63,648 bases of DNA from Candidatus Hydrogenedens sp. (GCA_035378955.1 DAOSUS010000011.1:1-63648), one strand, 5' to 3'; numbered from the stretch's first letter, positions 1-8,053 are shown. The notes: generated by a model not told the origin, from the sequence alone. Made by a program: numbers and translations.

Positions 1-53
1 CCTGTAATAACAACCTTTGCTACTAATTTTGGAAAATCGTTTGTAGTACTCAT
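1..53 (-). CDS. csm3: Csm3 (Cas7-family RAMP), N-terminal fragment cut by window edge
   Basis: Only the first 17 codons are present; the gene runs off the left edge. The peptide begins MSTTNDFPKLVAKVVITG, which resembles the Csm3 N-terminus (a short lead followed by a strand of the K-x-x-I-x-G type). Csm3 forms the backbone of the type III-A effector and cuts target RNA at 6-nt intervals. A Shine-Dalgarno (AAAGGAGA) sits 7 nt before the ATG on the minus strand. The gene follows csm2 by 35 nt in the same direction, which is the usual csm1-csm2-csm3 order. The call rests on this context plus the short match; the catalytic aspartate lies outside the window. Confidence 0.75.
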   Translation of the reverse strand, partial: MSTTNDFPKLVAKVVIT

Positions 54-88
54 ATTTAAATCTCCTTTAATTTTTGTATGTTAAATTG

Positions 89-520
89 TTAGTCTTTTCC
101 ACCTTTGGCTTTATGATAAGCTAATATTGCTTCAAAACCAGCACAGAATAAACGGAACCTTGCTGTTCGATTGTCGTCTGCTATAGTTGTATCTGTTACT
201 GCATCAATAGCATTTTCTAAAACTTCTTGCAAAAATCCGACCGATTCATGTCTCTTGGCGGTATAAGCAAGCATCGGCTTTAACATAAGCAATTGAGGAA
301 TAAACTTTTTGGGCTCTTGAAAGTTTTCTATTTTTTTTACATGACCAAAAATCCGTCTGATTTGGGTAGTAGTTAAATTAGCTGTTTTTACGAGATATTC
401 CCCGTATTCTTCTGCTTCTTCAATAAATTTATTATCAATTCCTTCCATGACCATCCTTTTAAGAAATTCTTTAAATTTTTTATCTAGTTTTTGGTTTTGT
501 TCTTCTCTTCTGTTATTCAT
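89..520 (-). CDS. csm2: Csm2, type III-A CRISPR effector small subunit (Cas11-like)
   Basis: A 143-residue, mostly helical protein with the Csm2 signature: LTTTQIRRIFGHVKKI around residues 49-64 followed by the LLMLKPMLAYTAKR segment around 77-90. Length is typical for Csm2 (about 120-150 residues). In Csm complexes this subunit forms the minor filament that stabilises crRNA and target RNA; it has no catalytic role. The start is supported by AGGAGA 8-9 nt before the ATG. It lies 24 nt after cas10 and 35 nt before csm3, so the three are probably one transcript. Confidence 0.93.
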   Translation of the reverse strand: MNNRREEQNQKLDKKFKEFLKRMVMEGIDNKFIEEAEEYGEYLVKTANLTTTQIRRIFGHVKKIENFQEPKKFIPQLLMLKPMLAYTAKRHESVGFLQEVLENAIDAVTDTTIADDNRTARFRLFCAGFEAILAYHKAKGGKD

Positions 521-544
521 AAATTAATCTCCTTTGTTTGATTT

Positions 545-3160
545 TTAATCTTTTTTGTCTCTTGTTAAAAATTCAACCCAGCGTAGAACGGCGCCGAGTT
601 TGTCTTCGAGTTTATAAGCTCTATTTGTTTGGTTGAGTAGGTCATCTTGGATTTCAGTAATAATTTCAGTAATAATTTGATTGGCATCCGATTCCTTTTT
701 CGTGTATTTTCTCAATCCATATACAAGCAACCATTTCCAACGGTCAAGTACTACGAGTTTCTTAATTTCATCGTCCTTCAGTCCCTGTAGTAAATATTTG
801 GTTTCCTTTGCTTTTTGTTTCTGATATACATTTATAATTTCAAAAAGTTTATTAATCACACCATTGATTTCCTCTGCCGATAATTTTAATAATTGTTCCT
901 TAATTTTTAATATAGTATCTTTTTCTTCATAGCCGATAGGTGTGTCAAAGATTACGATAGCATCTTTTTTATTTTCTTTGAAAGAACCGTTATTGGATAT
1001 ATTGCGGGTATAGGATTTAGCCTGACTTTCTGCAGCCTCTGCCATTTTTGCAGAGAGACGAATAGGTATAGAGTCTTCTATTATAATGATACCTCCGGAG
1101 AAAGATAGTCTTTCATGAGTGTAGTCAGAAAAATCTTCTCTAAGTTGGAAAGCGAAATCAATCACTTTATCCCAGGAACCAACAATAAATAAGTCATCAC
1201 CTCCGCTGTATACAATACCGATAGTTCCTTTATAGGACTCCTGTTGTGCGAGATGATTTATATATCCTTCAAAGAAATCGGATAGAGCAGAGCTTAACAT
1301 AGCAGAACGCGAAAGTGTATTGTTTTCAGAAAGTCCCTTTTGGAATATTTCCCCAAGACTATCTACATCGGCGCGGAAAATAGCAATTTTTTCTGGTCCT
1401 TGGGTTGTTTTTGCAAAATCTTTAAATTGGGCAGGAGCCAAAGGCGGGTAGCGGTTATCGTCTTTTTCTAACGGTCTTTTATTTACATCCAGATTCTCTT
1501 TAAGAGATGGCCAGTAACTGGCAAAGGGGCGAAAAGCTAAGGAAATTTTGTCGTATTTATTACATAATATTTGGGTTATTGTAGAAGTAATGTCGAATTT
1601 ATCAAGGAATGTAATTTCAACTACATTATCTAAATTTATTTCCTTTAATTCATTATAAAATTCATAGTTAAATCCTAAACTGTTTATAAACTGTAGAGGT
1701 GGAGGATTATCTTCATTAACTTTTGTTTCTATTTTTCGGACCATCCATTTGGCATTACGAAGATTTTTACCAATTTCTTCCATTTGCTGCGAGTCATCTT
1801 CTTCAGGGTTTCCAGCAAGAAAATACTCAGAAACAGGATATTTATTTTTATCCATTGTGCCGAATATGTCATTGTAACGCTCTTCTGTTTGAAAGATAGA
1901 ATATTTTTGTTGTTTTCTTTTTCCAATTTCACGAGTCACTGATTTCCATACTTCTGTAAATTTACCTTTTTCGAAGTGAGACAATTTTACAGGGGTTGTA
2001 GCAAGGAGGAGGTGTAGGTCTCCCTTCATGTAGTTAAGTAATTCATCGGAAATTTTTTTGTTAAGTTCCTCTACCTTTTCTTTTGCATTTTTAGGTAGAA
2101 GTATAAAGAATCTTCCTCCACCGGAATAGATAATGTTAGCAGGAGGCAAGTCAAATTGTTCACATATATAAATAGCAATAAACTCGCAAATCAGTTGTAG
2201 CAAGAAAGAACGAGCTTTGAGTTGTTTTGTGGCTCCTTTGGTTGGGATGGAGTAGATGTATTCCTGGATACCGGAAATATCCCCGCAAAGGAATGTAGCC
2301 ACTTCTATTTGAGATAGGTCGTTTGTATCAGGGTTAGCAGATGGTTCAGATTGAGAAAGATTTTTACTCCAGCTGTTTATCATTTGGTCTATATCGTTGT
2401 CTGTTATAGTCTTATTTAGATAACTATGGGAGAGACAAGCTGAGATTGCAGAAGTGATTCGCAGGTGTTGAAACAAACTAATATCCGGGAAGATTTTTTG
2501 TTTTTGCGTCGGTGTTGCGGAAGGAATGCGACTGGTATATTTTTTCAATAGCGATAGCCATGTAGAATAAGGCAGGTTAAGTTTGTTTGTTTCAGACCAT
2601 CCCAAAAACTTTAAATCTGTGATAAATTCATTCCATAGAGTTGTATATTCATTACTGTTCCCTTCATGAAAAGATTGTGGGAAGAAATTATCACGGGAAT
2701 AGTCTGGGTATTTCGATAATTTGAAATAAGTTTTTTGATTTGTTTTTTCTGCTTTGTTATTATCGAGTTCAAGATTATCAAAGATATTTTCAAGGCGGGC
2801 GGTAGAGTTTCTACATGTTGGGGGTTCTGCTTCCGTATTTTGATTTTTTACATGTTCGAATACATTCCGTTCCCCAGAGGAAAGCCAATCAGACAGTTTG
2901 ATGACTTTCATTTGCCACTCATCTAATTCTTTAATATGGTGATGCAAAGCCCAACGGTAGATATCGGCTTCGTTAACATATTTTTCTATAAAGCAACCAC
3001 TCCATAAAGCATGTTCATAAGTATTAAAATATTCCTTTTCCTGTTGTGAGAAAGGCTTTTCTTGTCCTGTTCGTTGCCAGAATTTTCCGATGTCGTGTAA
3101 TAATGCAGAAAGGGCAACTTTTTCAATTGTTTCTTTTATGTTGATGTTTTTTTCCGTCAT
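545..3160 (-). CDS. csm1: Cas10/Csm1, type III-A CRISPR large subunit with HD and GGDD domains
   Basis: 871 residues. The N-terminal HD nuclease motif LLHDIGKFW is intact (His22-Asp23) with further histidines at about 50 and 73-75. A first Palm-like domain carries CGDISGIQEYIY, and the second Palm has SGGDD with GGDD at residues 653-656, the cyclase site that in this family converts ATP to cyclic oligoadenylate (cOA) once target RNA is bound. Both active sites look functional, so ssDNA cleavage and cOA signalling are both expected. No Csm6 is seen in the window, and the nearest possible cOA sensor is the CARF-like activator just upstream. Start ATG follows AGAAAGGA. A sigma-54-type promoter lies 31-48 nt before the start codon, so the csm operon looks inducible rather than constitutive. 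Confidence 0.95.
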   Translation of the reverse strand: MTEKNINIKETIEKVALSALLHDIGKFWQRTGQEKPFSQQEKEYFNTYEHALWSGCFIEKYVNEADIYRWALHHHIKELDEWQMKVIKLSDWLSSGERNVFEHVKNQNTEAEPPTCRNSTARLENIFDNLELDNNKAEKTNQKTYFKLSKYPDYSRDNFFPQSFHEGNSNEYTTLWNEFITDLKFLGWSETNKLNLPYSTWLSLLKKYTSRIPSATPTQKQKIFPDISLFQHLRITSAISACLSHSYLNKTITDNDIDQMINSWSKNLSQSEPSANPDTNDLSQIEVATFLCGDISGIQEYIYSIPTKGATKQLKARSFLLQLICEFIAIYICEQFDLPPANIIYSGGGRFFILLPKNAKEKVEELNKKISDELLNYMKGDLHLLLATTPVKLSHFEKGKFTEVWKSVTREIGKRKQQKYSIFQTEERYNDIFGTMDKNKYPVSEYFLAGNPEEDDSQQMEEIGKNLRNAKWMVRKIETKVNEDNPPPLQFINSLGFNYEFYNELKEINLDNVVEITFLDKFDITSTITQILCNKYDKISLAFRPFASYWPSLKENLDVNKRPLEKDDNRYPPLAPAQFKDFAKTTQGPEKIAIFRADVDSLGEIFQKGLSENNTLSRSAMLSSALSDFFEGYINHLAQQESYKGTIGIVYSGGDDLFIVGSWDKVIDFAFQLREDFSDYTHERLSFSGGIIIIEDSIPIRLSAKMAEAAESQAKSYTRNISNNGSFKENKKDAIVIFDTPIGYEEKDTILKIKEQLLKLSAEEINGVINKLFEIINVYQKQKAKETKYLLQGLKDDEIKKLVVLDRWKWLLVYGLRKYTKKESDANQIITEIITEIQDDLLNQTNRAYKLEDKLGAVLRWVEFLTRDKKD

Positions 3161-3190
3161 GTAATGTCCTTTCTATTTTTTTAGTTTATA

Positions 3191-3208
3191 AAAGCAAGGA
3201 GAATGCCA
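3191..3208 (-). promoter_or_regulatory. Sigma-54 (-24/-12) promoter for cas10-csm2-csm3
   Basis: Read on the minus strand: TGGCATTCTCCTTGCTTT. The invariant GG (3207-3206) and GC (3195-3194) are separated by exactly 10 nt, and TGGCA and TTGC match the -24 and -12 elements; the only core mismatch is T for C at the sixth base. The predicted start site is near 3182, leaving a leader of about 22 nt that contains the AAAGGA ribosome-binding site of cas10. The adjacent upstream gene encodes a sigma-54 activator, which makes the match much more credible than sequence alone. Confidence 0.75.
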
Positions 3209-3326
3209 TGTAAAGTCTTTTGAAAATTGATTGTTTAAGTTATTTATAAATAGACATTTAAAATCCATAAACAAAATCTTATCTTTGGTTGCCTCAAATA
3301 ATTTTTTAAATTTTGATTTACATTTT

Positions 3327-4847
3327 TCAAGATTCATTTAAATTTTCTTTCTTCTTTAAGTATTGGCTTAAAGATTGAGGAGTTATTCCTAATAATCTTG
3401 CCGCTTCCGATTGGTTACCTTTTGCTATTTCAAGTGCTTTTTGGATGTAATAATCATGGATTTCTTTTTCAATAGTTTCTAACTTAAATCCTTCATAAGG
3501 ATGTGGCAAGTACTGAAGATATTCTTCTGAATTCGAGAGAGAAAAAGAGAAGTCTAATAAGTCAGGTGTAATGATTCGTTTATCTCCCGATTCAATAATC
3601 GCTTTTTTAATGACATCTCTTAATTCACGAACATTACCGGGCCAATTGTATTTCATAAGTTTTGACATTGCTTCTGGAGTGACCTGAACCGTAGGAGTTT
3701 TATTATCAAATTTAGATATAAAGTATTTAACAAGGAGAGGAATATCCGTAACTCTTTCCCTTAAAGGAGGGATTGTCACAGGGAAACCAGCAATACGATG
3801 GTAGAAATCCTCTCTTATTTGTTTCTTCTCAATTAGTTTCTTTAAATCTCTATTTGTTGCAAAGACAAAACGAACATTTGATTCAATTTCTTTATCAACG
3901 CCAATAGGTCTAAATTTTTTAGTTTCGAGGAATCGAAGCAATTTTACTTGGATGGAATTAGGCACATCCCCTATTTCGTCGAGGAATAAGGTACCATTTT
4001 CTGCTGTTTTGCAAAGTCCATCTCTTTTATCAGACGCACCCGTAAAAGAACCTTTTTTATGTCCAAAAAGGGCACTTTCAAAAAGATTTTCACTTGTCTC
4101 GTGGCAGTTAAATGGAACACATTCCCCTTTTCTTCCGCTTGCTTTATGAATCATTTCGGCGAAGAGTTCTTTGCCTGTTCCTGTCTCGCCAAGGATTAAG
4201 ATGTCTACATCTCGTTTTGCATATTTCCAGGCTGTTTGGCATGCTTTAATAAAATTTTCGGATTCACCTATAAGACCATAGTCGTAAAACGATGTGGGTG
4301 TGGTTTCTTCTTCTTTCCATTCCCGGGAAATTTTAGGCGAAACAACAGGGAATTCCGGTCTGGTGAAATCAATTTGGGTTATGGTTTGCTTTTCTGAACC
4401 GGCAAACCGTGCCTCTTTACAATGTATTACTTTTGCAGGTAACATGTTGCTGGCAGCTAGTAATAACAAACAAGCATGCATCGAAGGGGTACCGGAAGTT
4501 ACAGAGATAAAAATTTCATAATCTTTTTTTAATAATATATCCTGTTCTTTTTGGATAAATTTTTTAAGTGCTTTAATAATTTCAGTGTGGCTTGTTGGGT
4601 CTTGGATTTCTGTATCAATAGTTTTTACTTCTTTATTGGGGTAGAGTTGTTTGATTTCTTTAAAAGTATCTTCAGCATTTTTGGAAAGTGATGGTGTAGC
4701 GAGAAGAAAGATATTATCAAAGTCGCCTTCTTTTATTGCAGATATGATAGGACCATAAAAATTACCGTCGGCAGAAACGTTCTCTTTTTTGCTAAAAGGA
4801 TCATTAGAACCCACAAAACTTATTAGTATGGATGGTTTTTTCCCCAT
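3327..4847 (-). CDS. CARF-like domain sigma-54-dependent activator (RtcR-type) beside csm genes
   Basis: 506 residues in three parts. (1) Residues about 5-150: a Rossmann-like sensor beginning ILISFVGSNDPF, with SVTSGTPSMHACLLLL at 115-130, which resembles the ligand-facing loop and helix of CARF domains (compare T-G-G-T-K). (2) Residues about 195-425: AAA+ sigma-54 activator with Walker A GETGTGKE (220-227), GSFTGA loop (266-271, the GAFTGA sigma-54 contact with Ser for Ala), Walker B GTLFLDE (285-291), arginine finger region REDFYHRI and WPGNVREL (402-409). (3) Residues 475-500: Fis-type helix-turn-helix (GNQSEAARLLGIT). This is the RtcR architecture; RtcR controls RNA repair genes, but here no rtcA/rtcB is adjacent and the neighbours are csm genes. 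I infer that it senses cOA or an RNA-end signal and activates the two sigma-54 promoters flanking it. Start follows AAAGGAGAG. Confidence 0.88.
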   Translation of the reverse strand: MGKKPSILISFVGSNDPFSKKENVSADGNFYGPIISAIKEGDFDNIFLLATPSLSKNAEDTFKEIKQLYPNKEVKTIDTEIQDPTSHTEIIKALKKFIQKEQDILLKKDYEIFISVTSGTPSMHACLLLLAASNMLPAKVIHCKEARFAGSEKQTITQIDFTRPEFPVVSPKISREWKEEETTPTSFYDYGLIGESENFIKACQTAWKYAKRDVDILILGETGTGKELFAEMIHKASGRKGECVPFNCHETSENLFESALFGHKKGSFTGASDKRDGLCKTAENGTLFLDEIGDVPNSIQVKLLRFLETKKFRPIGVDKEIESNVRFVFATNRDLKKLIEKKQIREDFYHRIAGFPVTIPPLRERVTDIPLLVKYFISKFDNKTPTVQVTPEAMSKLMKYNWPGNVRELRDVIKKAIIESGDKRIITPDLLDFSFSLSNSEEYLQYLPHPYEGFKLETIEKEIHDYYIQKALEIAKGNQSEAARLLGITPQSLSQYLKKKENLNES

Positions 4848-4881
4848 GTATCTCTCCTTTTTTATTATTCAATTTTCAATA

Positions 4882-4916
4882 ATTGTATTGTATGAGAATA
4901 ATTTCTTGTTTTTCAA
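4882..4916 (-). promoter_or_regulatory. Sigma-70-type promoter of the CARF/sigma-54 activator gene
   Basis: On the minus strand TTGAAA (4916-4911), an 18-nt spacer and TACAAT (4892-4887), with a second overlapping TACAAT at 4887-4882. It lies about 35 nt before the activator's start codon. The region has no GG-N10-GC element, so the activator would be made by the housekeeping polymerase, as expected for a sensor that must be present before induction. The rest of the 241-nt gap (4848-5088) shows nothing else I can interpret. Confidence 0.45.
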
Positions 4917-5088
4917 ATCATTTTTACAGAAAATTAATTATTTTCTGATGTAATAGCAAAATTCGGTATCCAATGGTTGTGAAACTGCAGTTTAAGATTT
5001 AAATGAATTAAATACTCGTCTGCATAGAACACGCTTTCCCATGAATTCTCAAATATAGTGTAAACTTTAAAAATATAATTTCTTCAAA

Positions 5089-6081
5089 TTAAGAATGATT
5101 ATGAGTTTTCGAATTATTGTATTTTAATCCACGCCAGAAATAAAACATACCTACTCCACTTCCGACTAATAGGGAAAAAATGATAACGGCATAGAAAAGT
5201 CCTTGACCTATTTTTTCTACCGCTTTGTTTATTCCTTCCCCTAATTGTGAAGTAAGTGTGGATGAGTACTCTGTCTTTTTAGTCCCATCGGGAGATGTTG
5301 TTTCCGAGTGCGGTTTGGGTTCAGAGAATTCTTTTATTGCATATACAGCAACTGCTCCGGCAGTGGCTATTTTTGCCAACCCCAATATTAAATCGTTTTT
5401 CGTTTTTGCTTTATCAATTGTTTCAAGTATAGCCTGAGGCGAGTTTTTAAGTCCCGTAAGGATTTTTGATTTGTCACCAGGTGATAAATTGGTTAACTTA
5501 CTTTCATTTCGAAGTAAGGTAAGTACTTGATCTCGAGACAGATTTTTCATTTGGGATACACCTTCTTTTCCTAAAAGTTTTCCTACGGGTGCACTTAAAC
5601 CGGGGTGTTTTATCTCCGCCTCAATAAATTCCTTACCATATTGGCTAATTAATTTTGAAAAATCATCTGGGTGGGAACGAGCAAATTGAATTCCGGCTCG
5701 GGCTACATCGTCCGATAAACTCCCAAAGAGTTTCAGAATATCATCAGTTTGTTTTACTCCATATTTATTAACCATCCAAATTACATCACTTGTTCCATAG
5801 CGTACTGTCTTTGTACCTAATTCTTTGATAAAGGTTTTAGCCCCGGATTCGCCAAGTTCTTTCACCGCTTTTTCAGAAATTTCTTCAATTGTCTCTTTTC
5901 CTACTTTTTTTATTACCTCCTCTCCCAGTTCTTTTCCACCTTTCTTTATCACAAATTCTATTAACTCCGATGCTAATTTCTCTCCGAACTTAGTTATTGT
6001 GGCAATCTGGGCATACCCCTGAAATGAAATCAAAAAAAGCCCTGTAATCAGAAGAACGGATAAGCAAATTCTATTTCTCAT
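5089..6081 (-). CDS. Unrecognised exported protein with C-terminal membrane helix, next to csm regulator
   Basis: I do not recognise the family. From ATG 6081 (AAGGAGG 9 nt upstream) it has 330 residues starting with a signal peptide (MRNRICLSVLLITGLFLI..., likely cleavage after GYA). Next comes a long charged helical stretch rich in KELGEE/KAVKELGE-like segments, a weakly hydrophobic segment (AKIATAGAVAVYAI), and near the C-terminus a strong transmembrane helix (about FYAVIIFSLLVGSGVGMFYF) followed by a short polar tail. The frame also opens further upstream, with a second well-placed Shine-Dalgarno and ATG at 6144 (351 residues, MTRDNINIV...) and an ATG at 6192. It follows the 337-residue membrane protein gene by 70-133 nt and shares its sigma-54 promoter. 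I infer a membrane effector or partner protein of the CRISPR-linked regulon. Confidence 0.7.
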   Translation of the reverse strand: MRNRICLSVLLITGLFLISFQGYAQIATITKFGEKLASELIEFVIKKGGKELGEEVIKKVGKETIEEISEKAVKELGESGAKTFIKELGTKTVRYGTSDVIWMVNKYGVKQTDDILKLFGSLSDDVARAGIQFARSHPDDFSKLISQYGKEFIEAEIKHPGLSAPVGKLLGKEGVSQMKNLSRDQVLTLLRNESKLTNLSPGDKSKILTGLKNSPQAILETIDKAKTKNDLILGLAKIATAGAVAVYAIKEFSEPKPHSETTSPDGTKKTEYSSTLTSQLGEGINKAVEKIGQGLFYAVIIFSLLVGSGVGMFYFWRGLKYNNSKTHNHS

Positions 6082-6214
6082 AAATTTATTCCTCCTTCGT
6101 AAGTTATTGAGTGTTGTCACAATATTAATATTATCGCGAGTCATAACTTTTCCTCCTTTATATCTGAGTAAATGCTTTATGACAATTATCATACAAAGCC
6201 CCTTCTGCTTTTTG

Positions 6215-7228
6215 TCATACTTTGGTGAAAGCCTCTTCCATTTCTGATGTTATGTCATTCTTCAGTTTGTCGAGCGATGTACTGACCTTTAGATAGATGT
6301 CTTTTTCATATTTACTATCTATATACCAGTCAATTACAAGCCCACCCAGGAACCCTGCACCGGCACCCATTACAGTTCCGAAACCTGGTAGTGTGAAACT
6401 TCCTATTGTGGTGCCACCAGTTGCTCCCAAAAGCAATGGATAATAAGAATCAATCACACATCCTACTAAAAGACCCAATACAGGACTGACAATAGTAGGC
6501 AGGCTTGCATATATAGCATATATGTTGGCATCTTTCTTAAAGTTACTTTCTACACTTTGTGTAACGCGTTTAATCATAGTGTCTATCTTGTCCTTATCAA
6601 TATTTAGTTCAGGATATTCATCAGAAACTTTTACTAAATTGTTTTTGAAATTGATGTAAAATTTATTTTCGTTTTCCTTTAATTCGCTAACATATTGTTC
6701 CTTTACATTATTGACTGCGGTTTCTAAATCGTCGGGACTAAATACCTTAGAATAGAATTTTTCCTTAATATAGTTTTCCAAATCTCCCTTTGTCCAGTGA
6801 TAAAGAATTGCAAAATTGGATAAATCTTTTACGAATTCATTAATTTTCTGCTCATACCCATTAAAGTTTTCCGATAATATACTTATGCATTTTTTCTTTG
6901 ATGCCTCGTTGCTTTGTACCAACTCCCTGTAAGGTTCAGATATGGTTTCTTTAAAGATTTTTTCCTTATCTATTGCTTTCGTTGCCTCTTTTGTTTCCGG
7001 TGAACTCAAAGGATTGAAACTTATAATAATCCAACAAACAATTAAGCAGGTTACGAATGTTACAATCGCGCTAACTAAACTTTTATAAAAAATATGAACT
7101 TTATCATTTATTTTTTCTTCTGTAGTTCTAATATTGTCTTGTCTCATGTTAACTTCTCCTTTTTTTGTCAAGGTTTTCCCGGTTTCTGTTTTATTCTGTT
7201 CTACGATGTTTAAATTCTGTTTATTCAT
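6215..7228 (-). CDS. Unrecognised membrane protein with glycine-rich helical hairpin, first gene after sigma-54 promoter
   Basis: 337 residues, family not recognised. A polar N-terminus is followed by one transmembrane helix (about 49-71) and a long charged helical region (80-240). Then come two hydrophobic, glycine-rich segments (about 243-262 and 268-303, ending GAGAGFLGGLVIDWY) that look like a glycine-zipper hairpin, and a charged helical tail. Glycine-zipper hairpins occur in proteins that insert into or remodel membranes, so a membrane-acting effector is possible, but this is inference. The start at 7228 has AGGAGGT 8-9 nt upstream. A second in-frame start at 7147 (MRQDNIRTTEE) also has its own AGGAGA, an arrangement mirrored in the downstream gene. 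A consensus sigma-54 promoter lies 36-50 nt before the first start. Confidence 0.72.
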   Translation of the reverse strand: MNKQNLNIVEQNKTETGKTLTKKGEVNMRQDNIRTTEEKINDKVHIFYKSLVSAIVTFVTCLIVCWIIISFNPLSSPETKEATKAIDKEKIFKETISEPYRELVQSNEASKKKCISILSENFNGYEQKINEFVKDLSNFAILYHWTKGDLENYIKEKFYSKVFSPDDLETAVNNVKEQYVSELKENENKFYINFKNNLVKVSDEYPELNIDKDKIDTMIKRVTQSVESNFKKDANIYAIYASLPTIVSPVLGLLVGCVIDSYYPLLLGATGGTTIGSFTLPGFGTVMGAGAGFLGGLVIDWYIDSKYEKDIYLKVSTSLDKLKNDITSEMEEAFTKV

Positions 7229-7263
7229 ATTTTACCTCCTAAATTTTTAACTGTTAGAGTCGA

Positions 7264-7278
7264 GCAATTTATGTGCCA
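7264..7278 (-). promoter_or_regulatory. Consensus sigma-54 promoter for the two-membrane-protein operon
   Basis: On the minus strand TGGCACATAAATTGCTC: a full match to TGGCAC-N5-TTGC with GG (7277-7276) and GC (7265-7264) separated by 10 nt. The predicted start site is near 7252, giving a leader of about 24 nt to the ATG at 7228, almost the same geometry as the cas10 promoter. The shared form GCAA-N6-TGCCA (plus-strand view) at both sites supports a common regulon. No obvious enhancer palindrome was identified upstream. Confidence 0.85.
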
Positions 7279-7639
7279 AGTATGTCAAAAGCCGAAAATA
7301 ATTTTTATAAGTATTTGATATTAATTAGTTTATAGTTTATATGTTTTTATTCTATTATAGATAGTCGGAAAAGAAATTCTGGTTTGAAAAATCAATTTTA
7401 CTTTAAATCTTTCAATCTAAACTTAAATACTGCATAAAAAGAGAAACAAATATCATATACTGTCTATAAGAAAATATCTTTCAAAACAAACAGACTTTAC
7501 AAAAAAGGAAATAGATTTGGTTGTATTTAATGTGAATTTAGGTGATTTGTGGGGATAGAAAATACAGGCAGGGGTGGTCGTTTTTAAAGACATGAGGAAA
7601 ATTGATAGGGATATTTATCGGTTTTATCTCTTTCAACAA

Positions 7640-7831
7640 TTCCATTTATTCTGCTGTATATTTGTGAATCGTTGGAGATGGGAATAACATATTATCACTT
7701 AATAACTCCATTTGTTCTGCTATGTATTCGTGAGGAAATTTAGTAGCCACGAAAACTGTCATTAGAAGATGCAACACCACCTCTTCGTTTTCAGGCTATG
7801 TATTTGTGAGGAAATTTAGAGCCATGAAAAG
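7640..7831. repeat. Three degenerate direct repeats in the gap upstream of the sigma-54 operon
   Basis: The 888-nt gap 7229-8116 holds, besides the promoters at its two ends, three imperfect copies of a ~40-50 nt unit. They start near 7640, 7706 and 7779, spaced about 66 and 75 nt. Copies 2 and 3 share CTATGTATT(C/T)GTGAGGAAA followed by TTTAG and GCCA(C/T)GAAAA; copy 1 is more diverged (CATTTATTCTGCTGTATATT). The period and unit length resemble a decayed CRISPR array of type III spacing, but the copies differ too much to call it one. All frames through the copies hit stops, so they are not coding. They could also be distant enhancer sites for the sigma-54 operon. Confidence 0.5.
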
Positions 7832-8053
7832 GGAAGATTATAGTTCTTAAATCGAAATTTTTTGAAGATTGAATGTTAATAAATCCTCATAATAAAAGAT
7901 AAAAAACTCAAAAAATTTTTTATTTATTGTCCTAAATTATATAAAACCTCTGAAGAAATAGAGTTTTTAGAGTGGTAATTAAATTTTTAAATATAAGGCA
8001 ACAAATAACTTACAAGTATTAAAAATTTTTTCAAAAAAATTTTAAAAAAGGTA

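Noticed and set aside
3209..3222. TGTAAAGTCT upstream of the cas10 sigma-54 promoter recurs (inverted) at 7492-7501, as a possible shared enhancer site.
   Set aside because: A 10-nt match in two AT-rich regions is expected fairly often by chance, and the distances to the two promoters differ greatly (next to -24 versus ~220 nt).
7592..7690. 31-codon frame starting MRKIDRDIYRFY.
   Set aside because: No ribosome-binding site and it runs into one of the repeat copies.
7640..7831. Calling the repeats a CRISPR array.
   Set aside because: Only three strongly diverged copies, unequal spacing, and no typical GAAAC-type repeat end. Kept as a degenerate repeat only.
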